In this document: in pieces, positions 35,561 through 47,823 of the stretch
How the letters are laid out: each line of letters starts with the position of its first letter
How positions within the stretch are numbered: the stretch's first letter is position 1
Assembly: GCA_012521705.1 (NCBI GenBank)
Contig: JAAYLX010000049.1
Coordinates: 1 to 64,000, forward strand
DNA from: Clostridiaceae bacterium
GTDB taxonomy: Bacteria > Bacillota > Clostridia > DSM-8532
Direction: 5' to 3'
DNA: 64,000 bases
Notes under the pieces: model-generated
Seen by the model: the letters and a program-made list of their open reading frames with translations, nothing else
Databases searched by the model: none
Told to the model about the DNA's origin: nothing
Translations under genes and position numbers: made by a program

Positions 35561-36527
35561 CTGTTCTCCCGCCTTTGTCATCATTTTCATAGGCTTTTAC
35601 AATTTTCTGAACCAGTTCATGTCTTACAACATCCCTCTCAGAGAGGTATATGAATGCAAGCCCTTCAACTTCCGCAAGGACTCTTCTTGCTTCAACAAGC
35701 CCGGATTTTTTGTCCCTGGGAAGGTCAATCTGAGTAATGTCTCCGGTTATTACCATCCTTGAACCTATACCCATACGGGTCAGAAACATTTTCATCTGCT
35801 CAGGGGTTGTATTCTGGGCTTCATCAAGAATAATAAACGAATCATCCAGAGTCCTTCCCCTCATATATGCAAGAGGAGCAACCTCAATGACTCCTTTTTC
35901 CAGGTTGCTTTGGTATGTTTCGGGCCCCATTATATGGTACAGCGCGTCGTACAGAGGACGAAGATACGGATCTACCTTGTTCTGAAGATCACCCGGCAGG
36001 AAACCAAGTCTTTCGCCGGCTTCAACAGCAGGACGGGTAAGAATGATACGATTGACAAGTTTTTCCCTGAAAGCTTTAACAGCCATAGCCACTGCAAGGA
36101 AAGTCTTTCCTGTTCCGGCAGGACCTATCCCGAATACAATGGGATACTTGCGCATGGCTTCGACATATCGTTTCTGGCTGTAGGTTTTGGACTTTATTGG
36201 TTTTCCCCTGTATGTCAAACAAACCAGATCAATTGGAATCTCGTCGGCATTTATCCTTTCCTCATCTGTAAGTTCCAGCAGATAACGGACATTCTGCTCG
36301 GTAATATTGTTTCCCTGAGCAGAAATGATAAATAGTTTTTTCAATATGTCCACTGCCGTATCCGCTCTGCTTTCAAAACCGGAAATATGCAATTCGTTGT
36401 TCCGGGCAGTGATTTTCACACCCAGTCTGTCCTCTATAAGTTTAATGTTTGAATCATTTGTCCCGAAAATATTTGCCAGCTGGTGGGCATCAGGCAATTC
36501 CATGAATCTTTCTACAACAGTTCCCAA
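35553..36527 (-). CDS. phoH: PhoH-family ATPase (TTG start)
   Basis: This 324-residue protein is of the PhoH/YbeZ type, with a KH-like N-terminal part and a P-loop ATPase domain (GIGPAGTGKTFLAVA, LDDSFIILDEAQNTTPEQMK). It is thought to act in RNA metabolism with YbeY, which is encoded two genes downstream. TTG 36527 is supported by GAAGGAAGGA at 9 bases. An internal ATG at 36503 is the alternative. Confidence 0.95.
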   Translation of the reverse strand: MGTVVERFMELPDAHQLANIFGTNDSNIKLIEDRLGVKITARNNELHISGFESRADTAVDILKKLFIISAQGNNITEQNVRYLLELTDEERINADEIPIDLVCLTYRGKPIKSKTYSQKRYVEAMRKYPIVFGIGPAGTGKTFLAVAMAVKAFREKLVNRIILTRPAVEAGERLGFLPGDLQNKVDPYLRPLYDALYHIMGPETYQSNLEKGVIEVAPLAYMRGRTLDDSFIILDEAQNTTPEQMKMFLTRMGIGSRMVITGDITQIDLPRDKKSGLVEARRVLAEVEGLAFIYLSERDVVRHELVQKIVKAYENDDKGGRTDE

Positions 36528-36542
36528 ATATTTATCCTTCCT

Positions 36543-37745
36543 TCACTCAATAACTGGCTCAAGACCTGCTATATCCTCTTCGCATTCCAATACTATCTGC
36601 ACGTATCTGCGCCCGTTCTCCCCCTCCACATGATTGACTTTCTCATCTAGTACTTTGCAGTCGGGTGGCAATCTTTCAGCAAGCTGAGCCCGTGCTGTTT
36701 CTTCGGTTATACTTATAGCTTCTTCCAAAGTCAAATCCATCTTTTTTTCAGTAACTTCATAGCTTTTTTCAACAGTCAGTCCAAATGGCAGTTCTACTCC
36801 AAAAGGACCTCTCAAATTCTTGTCATAGGTACTTGTCTCATATACCTCAAAGGGCACTTTGCCTGTGGGAAGCTTAATCTTGCTGTCAAATATCCTTAGG
36901 TATAAGGTATTATGTTCCTTGCCGGTTCTGACCTTTTTTATATATTCCATTGAGACAGGCAGAGAACATTCATACCAGGTCCTCGCAATTATTCTTCCCA
37001 GGGCGTGGACATCCTTGGTCCCAAAATCTCCGAGCTCCGGTCTCTGGCTGTGGAGCCTTCCTGAGACCAATATTTGTCCCTCTTTTACGGTATCCCCTTT
37101 TTTCACCAGCGCTGTTCCGGCGTATACTTCCATCTGGGTTATGAGCCCGTCTCGTTCGGCCACAATATTGAACGCCTGGTTGTTCTTTATAAGTCTGGGC
37201 GCTGTAATTCCATCTTCTATTGTTACAATGAGCCTTACGCCCTTTAGTTCAACTCCTGCCCAGGCTATACCGTCTACCTGAAGCACAATTTCCTGAGCGA
37301 TTTTTTTTGGATTGATACCTAATTTAAGACTTCCCCTATGTATATTCTCCATTTTCAGAACATTCATAACCTTTTGGAAATGCTCAGGTTTGCATCCGGT
37401 TATTTCAATGTCCCAGACTATGGATGTAGAAAGCATAATAAGCAGTACAAAAATCAGGAAGCCTAATTTAAAGCCCCTTCGTTTCCGATATCTTGCAAGG
37501 AAAAACGGAAATCCGCATTTTTTAAGGATATGTACCCTGCATTCGGATTTCCTTGCAACCGGCCTTAAAAGTCTGAAGCCCCGAAGGCTCATCTTCATAA
37601 CAGCCGATTCATTATCCCTCCGCTCGATATCCCACAAAAGTATCTGGCGCTTTGAGCAGATATTTATAAAACGCTCCACACTTTTGCCTGTTACAACAAT
37701 AATAACATATCCTCTTATATAATTCCATAAATGCAACAGAAACAT
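36543..37745 (-). CDS. yqfD: Sporulation protein YqfD
   Basis: This protein of about 400 aa has a cytoplasmic N-terminal domain, one membrane segment (about residues 90-110; FLIFVLLIMLSTSIVWDIEI) and a long extracytoplasmic part. It matches YqfD (SpoIV-type family), which is made under sigma-E in Bacillus and needed for efficient sporulation. The start is ATG 37745 or GTG 37754, and neither has a strong ribosome site. Four genes of this block have the same order as in Bacillus. Confidence 0.92.
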   Translation of the reverse strand: MFLLHLWNYIRGYVIIVVTGKSVERFINICSKRQILLWDIERRDNESAVMKMSLRGFRLLRPVARKSECRVHILKKCGFPFFLARYRKRRGFKLGFLIFVLLIMLSTSIVWDIEITGCKPEHFQKVMNVLKMENIHRGSLKLGINPKKIAQEIVLQVDGIAWAGVELKGVRLIVTIEDGITAPRLIKNNQAFNIVAERDGLITQMEVYAGTALVKKGDTVKEGQILVSGRLHSQRPELGDFGTKDVHALGRIIARTWYECSLPVSMEYIKKVRTGKEHNTLYLRIFDSKIKLPTGKVPFEVYETSTYDKNLRGPFGVELPFGLTVEKSYEVTEKKMDLTLEEAISITEETARAQLAERLPPDCKVLDEKVNHVEGENGRRYVQIVLECEEDIAGLEPVIE

Positions 37746-37760
37746 AATCTTCACTCACTT

Positions 37761-38075
37761 CTACGCATCATAGTCGATATTGGAAATCTTTCCTCCAATA
37801 ATTATCTCTTCACTTGTAATTTCACGAATTTTAAGATCCTGGCCGGTGATTTTGATAATGCCGTTGTTTGAATTGATGCGTATCATCCCGTCCTTAAAAT
37901 CCAGGATTCCCTTAAAGTTCTCAATAAGAACTTCCCCCCTGCCAATGGCCGTAACCTTCGGGCTGCCTCCTATAACATCACCGGGAATTTCAAAGGCCCT
38001 GGCAAGTTTTTCACTCAGACTTGGGGCGGATTCTTCTCCGGTCTTTGGTTTTATTCTGAAAAGTCTTTTCTTCAT
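37761..38075 (-). CDS. yqfC: Sporulation protein YqfC
   Basis: This 104-residue protein has the YabP/YqfC fold (IPGDVIGGSPKVTAIGRGEVLIENFKGI). It is paired with yqfD, as usual. The start overlaps the pdaA stop by four bases, so it is coupled to a gene normally expressed under a different sporulation sigma factor. Confidence 0.93.
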   Translation of the reverse strand: MKKRLFRIKPKTGEESAPSLSEKLARAFEIPGDVIGGSPKVTAIGRGEVLIENFKGILDFKDGMIRINSNNGIIKITGQDLKIREITSEEIIIGGKISNIDYDA

Positions 38076-38980
38076 TCTTTTCCACCCCTTGCAAGTTCCT
38101 GAAGTTCAAAAACATCACCAAATTCATACCCGTTGGCTTCCGCGTATTCGATTATTTTGTCAAGAGCATCAGCGTTGTCCTTTGACACTGCATGAAGCAG
38201 AAGAATGGCGCCATTGTGCAGGTTCTGGGTTACCTTGTCATAGGCGTATTGCCAGCCTCTTTGCCGGTTTACCATCCAGTCGTCGTATGCAAAACTCCAG
38301 AAGACATTTACATATCCAAGCCGGGAGGTAATCTCCAGGGACCTTTCACTGTACTCTCCCTTCGGGGGCCTTAAAAAGACCATATTCTTTCCGTACTTCT
38401 GGCTGAATTTCCTGTCGAGCCCGACCACTTCCTCTTCAAGTTCCCTGTCATTTAAACGAGGCAGGCTCTTGTGATTGACGGTGTGGTTACCAACCGCATG
38501 GCCCTCGTCAATCATTCTCCTTATCAGCTCTTTCTGCTGTTCAAGGTAAGGACCTGTAACAAAGAATATTGCATTTACCTTGTGTTCAAATAGCACGTCC
38601 AGTATCTTGGCAGTGTACCCGTTTTCATATCCCTCATCAAAAGTCAGATATATTTTTTTCTTATTTGTATCCCCAAGGTAGAGACCATTATATTTTGAGA
38701 GGAGTTCCGGCGCTCCCGGATCAGCAGAAGGCAGTGACCCGTTTTTTCCCCGCTTGATGCCCCAGCTCCGAAGACCTGTATAACTGTCGTTGATACCCGA
38801 GGCAAAATACTGCGGTTCAATATCAATATTCTCGTTTCCTTCGCTCAATGAACCAGTCAGCTCTTCCGAAAATACCAGGACAGTCGAATCCGGAAGCCTT
38901 GGTGTGAAAAAGAGCACCACAGCAACTGCACCAAGCAGGACTATAATAAGTAGTAAGAAATGTTGTCCGAGCTTTCTCAT
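38072..38980 (-). CDS. pdaA: Delta-lactam-forming polysaccharide deacetylase PdaA
   Basis: This 302-residue protein has an N-terminal membrane anchor/signal (about 8-26) and a NodB deacetylase domain with metal/catalytic residues Asp115 (TFDEGYENG), His166 and His170 (GNHTVNH). RPPKGEYSE, WSFAYDDW and LLHAVSKDNADALD closely fit PdaA. PdaA deacetylates muramic acid in spore cortex, leading to muramic-delta-lactam, the germination recognition mark. It is the first gene of the yqfC-yqfD-phoH-pgpH-ybeY-dgkA series. Confidence 0.93.
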   Translation of the reverse strand: MRKLGQHFLLLIIVLLGAVAVVLFFTPRLPDSTVLVFSEELTGSLSEGNENIDIEPQYFASGINDSYTGLRSWGIKRGKNGSLPSADPGAPELLSKYNGLYLGDTNKKKIYLTFDEGYENGYTAKILDVLFEHKVNAIFFVTGPYLEQQKELIRRMIDEGHAVGNHTVNHKSLPRLNDRELEEEVVGLDRKFSQKYGKNMVFLRPPKGEYSERSLEITSRLGYVNVFWSFAYDDWMVNRQRGWQYAYDKVTQNLHNGAILLLHAVSKDNADALDKIIEYAEANGYEFGDVFELQELARGGKE

Positions 38981-39059
38981 CCTAACACCTTCCCGTTAAG
39001 AACTACCGCTTAATTCCTGCACACATTCTGCTTCAAAAGCACAATGGTACCAAGAGATG

Positions 39060-39092
39060 AAAAAGAGCCATTGTTATTCAATGACTCTTTTT
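39060..39092 (-). terminator. Terminator after the DUF881 genes
   Basis: A stem of 13 pairs with one mismatch (AAAAAGAG-C-CATTG with CAATG-A-CTCTTTTT) has a 5-base loop. The T-run is present on both strands. It closes the DUF881/HD-GYP transcript before pdaA. Confidence 0.75.
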
Positions 39093-39155
39093 CTCCTATT
39101 ATCATTATATTTATGTTTTATTCAGTAATTCCTACGGGATCATAGAAAAGAGAAA

Positions 39156-39842
39156 TTACTGCTCAACCGGAGTCAGCATATCGATGGGAACATCCCGTAC
39201 AGCCGGTATTATTACATTTTTCTCTTCCCTTATATCAACTTCAAACTCATAGTATTCGAATTTATCGAGAACTCCTGCCAAAAGGTTCAGGGAATTCTTC
39301 ATCTTTTCGGCATCGCCTATTGCCTTTATTGTATATGGAGGTACCAATTGCCGGGCATTAATCATAATATATCCCCCGGCATTTCTGATTTCGCTCATTG
39401 CTACAATTCTTTCATCATTAACGCTGATTGCCTGGACATCCGAAGCTTTGAGCTCATTTACCAGTTCCTCTATGTGCCTGTCCTCAACTTCAATCAGGCC
39501 TCCGGATTTAACGGTAATGACCAGGCCTTCACCTTTTACAGTCTCAAGTCCGGCCATTATGCGTGCATTGAGCACCGATTGCTTAAGTTCCTGTATATAT
39601 TGTTTATCAGTATTTTCGTCGTTCTGAAAAGCGTCCACTTCTCTTTGCAGTTCCTGAAGTCTCGCTTTGAGATTTTCATTATTGTTTTTTTCCTGAAGAA
39701 GCTGTTCTATTAATTCGTTTATATCTTCCTTTTCATACTGGGCCAAAATCTGATTGGTTTTAACGCTGTTGAACTGCCATGCAATAGTGATGCCCAGCAA
39801 CAAACAAACCAATGTCAGGGAAACTACTTTAAAGGTCTTCAC
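39156..39842 (-). CDS. DUF881 (YlxX/YlxW-like) protein, copy 2
   Basis: This 228-residue protein has an N-terminal membrane segment, a coiled coil (about 35-85) and a DUF881 domain (GEGLVITVKSGG, QAISVNDERIVAMSEIRNAGG, PPYTIKAIGDAEKM). It is presumably anchored outside the membrane. It is a clear paralogue of the preceding gene, which it overlaps by 14 bases. The start is GTG 39842 with GGAGGTG upstream. The function is unknown. Family members sit near division genes in Bacillus. Confidence 0.88.
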   Translation of the reverse strand: MKTFKVVSLTLVCLLLGITIAWQFNSVKTNQILAQYEKEDINELIEQLLQEKNNNENLKARLQELQREVDAFQNDENTDKQYIQELKQSVLNARIMAGLETVKGEGLVITVKSGGLIEVEDRHIEELVNELKASDVQAISVNDERIVAMSEIRNAGGYIMINARQLVPPYTIKAIGDAEKMKNSLNLLAGVLDKFEYYEFEVDIREEKNVIIPAVRDVPIDMLTPVEQ

Positions 39843-40557
39843 TTGTTACCACCTCCAAATCGTCAAATATTGCATCCAGGGATTCAATAGGATGGTAACG
39901 GTCAATAAGTATCTCATCCTGCATTACAATATCAACCCGAATCCCTGCAAGTCGCATAAAGGCTACCGTAGACATGCTGTTGACAGCATCAAATAAAGCA
40001 TATGGGTCACCGATGGCCTTTATTACATATGGCGGCGGATATCTGTTATTATTGACAATAATAGTAGGACCGGCACACACGGGCTTTGTGGTGGAAATCA
40101 CACGTTCCCCGTTTACGGAAATTGCCTGTGCGCCGTATGCCTTTAATTCATCCAGAATAGCGTTTACCTGGCTGTCATGGATGATATAATCATTAATATT
40201 CAGTTCCCCTATCGCAGGAGCATCTTCGAGGGTAATAACAATTCCACTGCCTTTTACAGGAGCCAGACCGGCTCTTAAATATTCGAAATCACGTTTCTTT
40301 AAAAGGGAATTTATCTCTTCATTATTCAATGTTTCGCCGAAATTTTTCAGGAGCTGCTCACGCTTTGCCTCAATACTGGTCAGTTGTTCCATGAGCAGAG
40401 CTTTCTCGTTTCTTTCTTTTTCCAGTTCTTCGGTCAACTCTTTTATGGAAATGGCATCACCAGTTTCACTTTGGACGATGCTTCTGAATTGGACACTTAT
40501 CAATATGCCAAATACTACAAAAATCAGGAACAGCATGCCTGCATGCCCTTTGTTCAT
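39829..40557 (-). CDS. DUF881 (YlxX/YlxW-like) protein, copy 1
   Basis: This 242-residue paralogue of the next gene has the same layout: one membrane segment, a coiled coil (about 38-90), then DUF881 (GSGIVITLEDAP, QAISVNGERVISTTKPVCAGP, PPYVIKAIGDPYAL). It lies directly downstream of an HD-GYP gene, 24 bases apart. Confidence 0.88.
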   Translation of the reverse strand: MNKGHAGMLFLIFVVFGILISVQFRSIVQSETGDAISIKELTEELEKERNEKALLMEQLTSIEAKREQLLKNFGETLNNEEINSLLKKRDFEYLRAGLAPVKGSGIVITLEDAPAIGELNINDYIIHDSQVNAILDELKAYGAQAISVNGERVISTTKPVCAGPTIIVNNNRYPPPYVIKAIGDPYALFDAVNSMSTVAFMRLAGIRVDIVMQDEILIDRYHPIESLDAIFDDLEVVTSEDL

Positions 40558-40581
40558 TTCTACCTGCCTTTCAATAATGAG

Positions 40582-41646
40582 CTATAAGAACTCCACAATC
40601 TCCTCAGTTTTAGACGTCATTGTATCAACGTACCTGTTATTTACCATCACCACGGGCTTGGAAAAGTCTCTGCTGTTCATAAATACGACTTCTCCGATTT
40701 CTCCTGTATTTAATCTTACCTTTGATCCAATATAGTAGTTTGTGATATTTTTTAAAAAAGCATTGAGAACTATCGGGTCAAGCTTTCCGAAGCTGCCATG
40801 CTGCATTAATTCAAATACTTTGAAAGGAGTATCTTTATCACGGTATGCCCGGCTTGCCGTCATAGCGTCAAATATGTCCGCCACTGTTAATATCTTGGCG
40901 AAAAGGCCGATTTTATCCCCTGTAAGTCCCAAAGGATACCCGCTTCCGTCCTCCTTTTCATGGTGGGTCAGAATAGCAGTACAAATTCTCTCATTGATTC
41001 CCTTTATGCCCACTACTATATTATACCCATATTCCGAGTGGCGCTTCATTATTTCAAATTCTTCATCAGTTAATTTCCCGGGTTTGTTGAGAATTTCATC
41101 CGGCACCTGAGTTTTTCCTATATCATGAAGAATACCGGCAACTGTAAGATCCTGAACGTCTTGCTTGCTGAGTTTAAGCCATTTCCCCATGACCATTGCC
41201 AGCAAGGACACATTTAAGCTGTGATAATAAGTATACTCATCAGCATTTCTGACCTGCATTACCGCATCAATTACAAATCTGTTACTCTCTGTATGGTAAA
41301 CTTCAGACTGTATGATAGGGCATATCTCATTCACTTCAACATGTCTGCCGGCTGAAATTTTCCGGAATATATCCTTGGTCTTCTCAACATTCTGCTGGTA
41401 ATCAATTTTAAATTTCAGCTCGGTCATTGTTTTGGGGATGTTTATGTAGGTTTTAAAGTCCTGCTCCCGCTTTTCATATACGGCAACAGTGTAGACCCCC
41501 ATATTCCGAAGATGCTGTATCATGCTTTCGTTAAGCTCAGTGTTGTCCCACAATAATACATTCCCAAACCTGTTGAAGATAACCTCTGCAGTAATCATTC
41601 CCGGCTTGAGTGCATCCACTGACAGAAACAGCTTTTTGTCGCTCAT
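40582..41646 (-). CDS. HD-GYP domain phosphodiesterase
   Basis: This 354-residue cytoplasmic protein has an N-terminal DUF3391-like region (about 1-100) and an HD-GYP domain: His174-Asp175 (ILHDIGK), HHE (228-230) and the GYP signature (236-238, DGSGYPLGL). HD-GYP enzymes degrade c-di-GMP. With the PilZ brake protein in the fla cluster it suggests c-di-GMP control of motility, but no direct link is shown here. The C-terminal extra domain of about 50 residues ([16 protein letters not shown]) is common in the family. Confidence 0.92.
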   Translation of the reverse strand: MSDKKLFLSVDALKPGMITAEVIFNRFGNVLLWDNTELNESMIQHLRNMGVYTVAVYEKREQDFKTYINIPKTMTELKFKIDYQQNVEKTKDIFRKISAGRHVEVNEICPIIQSEVYHTESNRFVIDAVMQVRNADEYTYYHSLNVSLLAMVMGKWLKLSKQDVQDLTVAGILHDIGKTQVPDEILNKPGKLTDEEFEIMKRHSEYGYNIVVGIKGINERICTAILTHHEKEDGSGYPLGLTGDKIGLFAKILTVADIFDAMTASRAYRDKDTPFKVFELMQHGSFGKLDPIVLNAFLKNITNYYIGSKVRLNTGEIGEVVFMNSRDFSKPVVMVNNRYVDTMTSKTEEIVEFL

Positions 41647-41743
41647 ACAAACTGACCCCCGGGTTTAAATTAATAAAAACTTACGCCTCTATCTAATTTA
41701 TCGCCTATTTAAACTGTCAACTTAAGCTGTCTCTTCAAAATAA

Positions 41744-44622
<2,879 letters not shown>

Positions 44623-44741
44623 TGATGCACTCCCTCATGTCTCTGAAACTTGTCAGTACCTTGTCTGTAAATAATATAATACACTAATTTATACGCAAAG
44701 AACAGAAGAATTACGTAAGAAAATAAAGGCGCGTACGTTTA

Positions 44742-45743
44742 TTATTGCAGGAAGCGGTCAACATCATCAGGACCGATGTTTTCATGGAGAGCCATGTTTA
44801 TACCGTTTACCACCAGTCTTGAAAGATAGTCAACAACATCATCAGTGTCTTTGGGAGTGACAACAAGGTTGCCCGAATAGGGTTCCAGAAGCTCAATTAT
44901 CATCTGATACTTCTCATCACGGTTAATCTGCGACAGCATCCTGTAAAAATCACTTCCGGCCCCTGCCTGTTCCATCATGCTGTCTATTATAAGGTCCAGA
45001 GTATCACTTACCATGGTCGCAGCATCCACAACCGTGGGAATTCCTATGGCAATTACAGGCACTCCCAGTGTCTCTCGGGTCAGGGCGGTTCTTCTGTTGC
45101 CGACACCCGAACCCGGCGCTATTCCTGTGTTGGCAATTTGAATGGAAGAATTCACTCTGTTGACATTGCGGGAAGCAAGGGCGTCAATTGCTATTACGAG
45201 GGAAGGTTTTATGTTGTCCACAATTCCCTTTATTATGTGTCCGGTTTCTATTCCGGTAATTCCCAATACTCCCGGGGAAATTGCGCAGACCGGTCTTGTA
45301 GTTTCATCAACCTCTTTGGGGAGATATTCGTATATGTGTCTTGTGACGAGCACCGACTGGGCTACTTTCGGTCCCAAAGCATCGGCAGTCACATTCCAGT
45401 TTCCCAATCCGACTATCAGTACAGTATCTTTTTTATCCAGGTGGATAAGCCTTTCCAGTTCCCTTGCCAGCATCCTACAGGCCTTTTCATACAAATCCCT
45501 GCTCCTGCCATGTATTCCGGGAATGTCAAGTGTTATATAACTTCCTATTGGTTTTCCCACCTTCTGTTCACCCTGCTGGTTGTTTACATGGACCCTGGTT
45601 ATGGATACTTCCTCATCCCCGTCTCTTTCAATCTCTATACCTTCACCCATTCCTCCATGATCCACCCGTGCCTGTGTGCCCGCTCCAACCACGCGGGATT
45701 CATCTGCCATGTCCGTACGTATTGAACGAATAATCTCTGCCAT
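44742..45743 (-). CDS. gpr: Germination protease GPR
   Basis: GPR cleaves alpha/beta SASPs during germination. The N-terminal propeptide has IRTDMADES, close to the self-cleavage region of the zymogen. The core shows LIVGLGNWNVTADALGP, GVLGITGIETG, IDALASRNVNRVNSSIQI and GVGNRRTALT. ATG 45743 has GGAGGG at proper spacing. The upstream in-frame ATG (45764) is unlikely. Its likely substrate is encoded at 27601-27813. Confidence 0.95.
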   Translation of the reverse strand: MAEIIRSIRTDMADESRVVGAGTQARVDHGGMGEGIEIERDGDEEVSITRVHVNNQQGEQKVGKPIGSYITLDIPGIHGRSRDLYEKACRMLARELERLIHLDKKDTVLIVGLGNWNVTADALGPKVAQSVLVTRHIYEYLPKEVDETTRPVCAISPGVLGITGIETGHIIKGIVDNIKPSLVIAIDALASRNVNRVNSSIQIANTGIAPGSGVGNRRTALTRETLGVPVIAIGIPTVVDAATMVSDTLDLIIDSMMEQAGAGSDFYRMLSQINRDEKYQMIIELLEPYSGNLVVTPKDTDDVVDYLSRLVVNGINMALHENIGPDDVDRFLQ

Positions 45744-45934
45744 ATTAATCCCTCCGTATTCCAATTTTTAAAGCATGATTGTATTATTTTCAAATAGGGG
45801 ATTTTCATGCAGCCGTTATTCTATAGGTGCTGACCAAACAAGGATATTTGCTGCATATAACTGCTTCTATTGGAGATAATGTCTTATGCTGTCGTAATAC
45901 AGACAGAAAAATTAAAGGCAAGCTATAAAAATCC

Positions 45935-45963
45935 TTGCAATAGAAAAAACTTCATGATAATAT
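45935..45963 (+). promoter_or_regulatory. Sigma-A promoter of rpsT
   Basis: TTGCAA (45935-45940) and TAATAT (45958-45963) with a 17-base spacer lie about 40 bases before the rpsT start. Confidence 0.75.
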
Positions 45964-46001
45964 ATTTGGTGTTGCACGAAAATCATAGGAGGTGAATTTA
46001 C

Positions 46002-46271
46002 ATGCCGAATATTAAGTCTGCAGTCAAAAGAGTGAAAACATCAAATGCGAAGAAGCTTGTTAATCGTATGAAGAAATCCGAGCTCAAGACAACTCTTCGT
46101 ACCTTCAGAGCAGCTGTGGAAGCAAAATCTCCCGAGTTGCCCGAGATTCTGAAGAAGACAATCAAGAAAGTAGATCAGGCTGCTGCAAAGAATCTTATTC
46201 ATAAAAATGCCGCCTCCAGAAAGAAAGCACAGCTTCAAAAAGCATTTAATAACGCTGTTTCTGCAAAATAA
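46002..46271 (+). CDS. rpsT: 30S ribosomal protein S20
   Basis: This 89-residue basic protein starts MPNIKSAVKRVKTSNAKK and has the S20 helical pattern ending IHKNAASRKKAQLQKAFN. It binds 16S rRNA. A strong AGGAGGTG site precedes the ATG, and promoter and terminator bracket it as a single-gene unit, divergent from gpr. Confidence 0.98.
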   Translation: MPNIKSAVKRVKTSNAKKLVNRMKKSELKTTLRTFRAAVEAKSPELPEILKKTIKKVDQAAAKNLIHKNAASRKKAQLQKAFNNAVSAK

Positions 46272-46291
46272 TATAAACAGTAATTAAGGAT

Positions 46292-46317
46292 AAAACGTAC
46301 CGATGGTACGTTTTTTG
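46292..46317 (+). terminator. Terminator of rpsT
   Basis: AAACGTACC-GAT-GGTACGTTT, a 9-bp stem with a 3-base loop, is followed by TTT. It lies 22 bases after rpsT. Confidence 0.85.
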
Positions 46318-46404
46318 CTTTTATAGAGCCGAAAACAAAACACTGTAAATAGCTTAGAGGTAACAGGAACATTTCTGTTTTTTGGAACCGAACTCTAAAC
46401 ATAT

Positions 46405-46433
46405 AAAAAAGCCGTTTTTTGCAAAACGGCTTT
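46405..46433 (-). terminator. Terminator of the spoIIIA operon
   Basis: AAAGCCGTTTT and AAAACGGCTTT form an 11-bp stem. On the minus strand it runs into TTTTTTATA. It lies about 40 bases beyond spoIIIAH. Confidence 0.8.
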
Positions 46434-46473
46434 AATAATTTATACAGGCTTGATATTGAATGCGTGATAATTT

Positions 46474-47079
46474 TCAGTTTACATTCTTAACAGTGATATT
46501 CTCCATTTCGGCGTTGGTATGGCGGACAACGATATCGCTGATGTTAGCAACCTCTATCGCAGTAAGGCTTTCTGCCTTTACAATGACATCCACACTGCCC
46601 GTGTCGCTCATATATGCCAGAGCATCCTCAAAACCTCTTTGCTTAATCAAAGTTTCTATTGTTGCTTCAGCTTCGCTTCTTCTGATTATATTCACAAGCT
46701 GTTCCTGGGCTTCTGCGGCAGTGAGGTCAAACGAAGCTTCGGCTGCTTCACTTGCTCCATCCACTATGGCTTTAAGCTCCTCTTTCTGTCTGCTTCTGAC
46801 TCTGTCCCTTTCCATGCGGGCCTGGGCAAAATACCCTGATGTCTGTTGAATCTGATCCCCTGATTCCGCATCTACATTTGCAGTGTCGGAACTTCCGTCC
46901 ACATATACCGCTGCGCCGGGAATATCTTCATATCCCTTACCCGAAGCTTCAGTCAGAGGAAGTTTGCCATAAGTTTCCTCATTGTATGATTCACCCACAC
47001 CCCCATAATTATATTGCAAAATTCCTACGGCAATAATTACGAGAACAAGACCCAGAACAATTATCTGCTTTCTTTTCAT
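46474..47079 (-). CDS. spoIIIAH: Stage III sporulation protein AH
   Basis: This 201-residue protein has one N-terminal membrane segment (about 7-24) and a C-terminal ring-building domain (TAAEAQEQLVNIIRRSEAEATIETLIKQRGFEDALAYM). It is the mother-cell partner of SpoIIQ in the feeding-tube channel. It lies 151 bases after spoIIIAG, a wider gap than elsewhere in the operon, with no promoter that I can assign. Confidence 0.95.
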   Translation of the reverse strand: MKRKQIIVLGLVLVIIAVGILQYNYGGVGESYNEETYGKLPLTEASGKGYEDIPGAAVYVDGSSDTANVDAESGDQIQQTSGYFAQARMERDRVRSRQKEELKAIVDGASEAAEASFDLTAAEAQEQLVNIIRRSEAEATIETLIKQRGFEDALAYMSDTGSVDVIVKAESLTAIEVANISDIVVRHTNAEMENITVKNVN

Positions 47080-47230
47080 AACTTTCCCTCCATGTAAGGC
47101 TGTTTAGACAGGCAAGAATATACGGTCAATATGTATTTTTTGCTTTGCATGCAATATGTCTTGAAAATTATTCAATGGCCATGTTTTTTGTCAGCTAATT
47201 TGCCCATTAAATTATATTTAAGATACCGTC

Positions 47231-47821
47231 CTATTTATGCTTCAATATCTGGACCCGATGCTCGGGAATTCCCAAAAGCGTACAGACAGCATTGTTCAAT
47301 TGCTCCCTTATCAGTATATCATCCGCGCCCTGGGCCACTACCACCACGCCCTTTATTTGGGGAACAATTACTTTCAGTATCACCGGAGTATCATTTCCGG
47401 ACAATGCAAGCTGGCGTGTCTCGCTGATGACAGAGGATTTCCCGCTGGCACCTTCATCACTCCGGGTATCCTGTTCATTATTGTAGGCAGGGACCTGCTC
47501 ACTGCTGGAATCGGCGAAAATCATAACATCCACCTCTCCCGCCCCCTCCACTTTGGACAGAAGCTCGGACATCCTCTTTTCAAGGGCAGTGATTATCTCC
47601 TGACCGTTCATTGATTCCTGGGCTGAGTTTTTTTCCTCACTTGAAATGTTGCTTATGCTCATAGTATCTTTTGTGTCATTGGGCGGAGAGAAAAAGCTTG
47701 CGGCAATAATTATTATCGCTCCTGCAATCACTATGATTACAAGGTTTTCAAAAGGCGACGCCTTGGGATTTCCGTCCTTGCCCTTTTTTCTGGTGAAAAA
47801 TCCTGAGAATACTTTGAACAT
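47231..47821 (-). CDS. spoIIIAG: Stage III sporulation protein AG
   Basis: This 196-residue protein has a membrane segment at about 27-44 and an extracellular domain with EKRMSELLSKVEGAGEVDVMIFADSS and VVAQGADDILIREQLNNAVCTLLGI. It forms the large 30-mer ring of the SpoIIIA channel. GGAGGAG lies before the ATG. Confidence 0.95.
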   Translation of the reverse strand: MFKVFSGFFTRKKGKDGNPKASPFENLVIIVIAGAIIIIAASFFSPPNDTKDTMSISNISSEEKNSAQESMNGQEIITALEKRMSELLSKVEGAGEVDVMIFADSSSEQVPAYNNEQDTRSDEGASGKSSVISETRQLALSGNDTPVILKVIVPQIKGVVVVAQGADDILIREQLNNAVCTLLGIPEHRVQILKHK

Positions 47822-47823
47822 AA

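Noticed and set aside
45744-45830. Sigma-G promoter of gpr
   Set aside because: TGAAAA with AATACAA is present, but the spacer is 16 bases and both hexamers are imperfect. The evidence is too weak to list as a feature.
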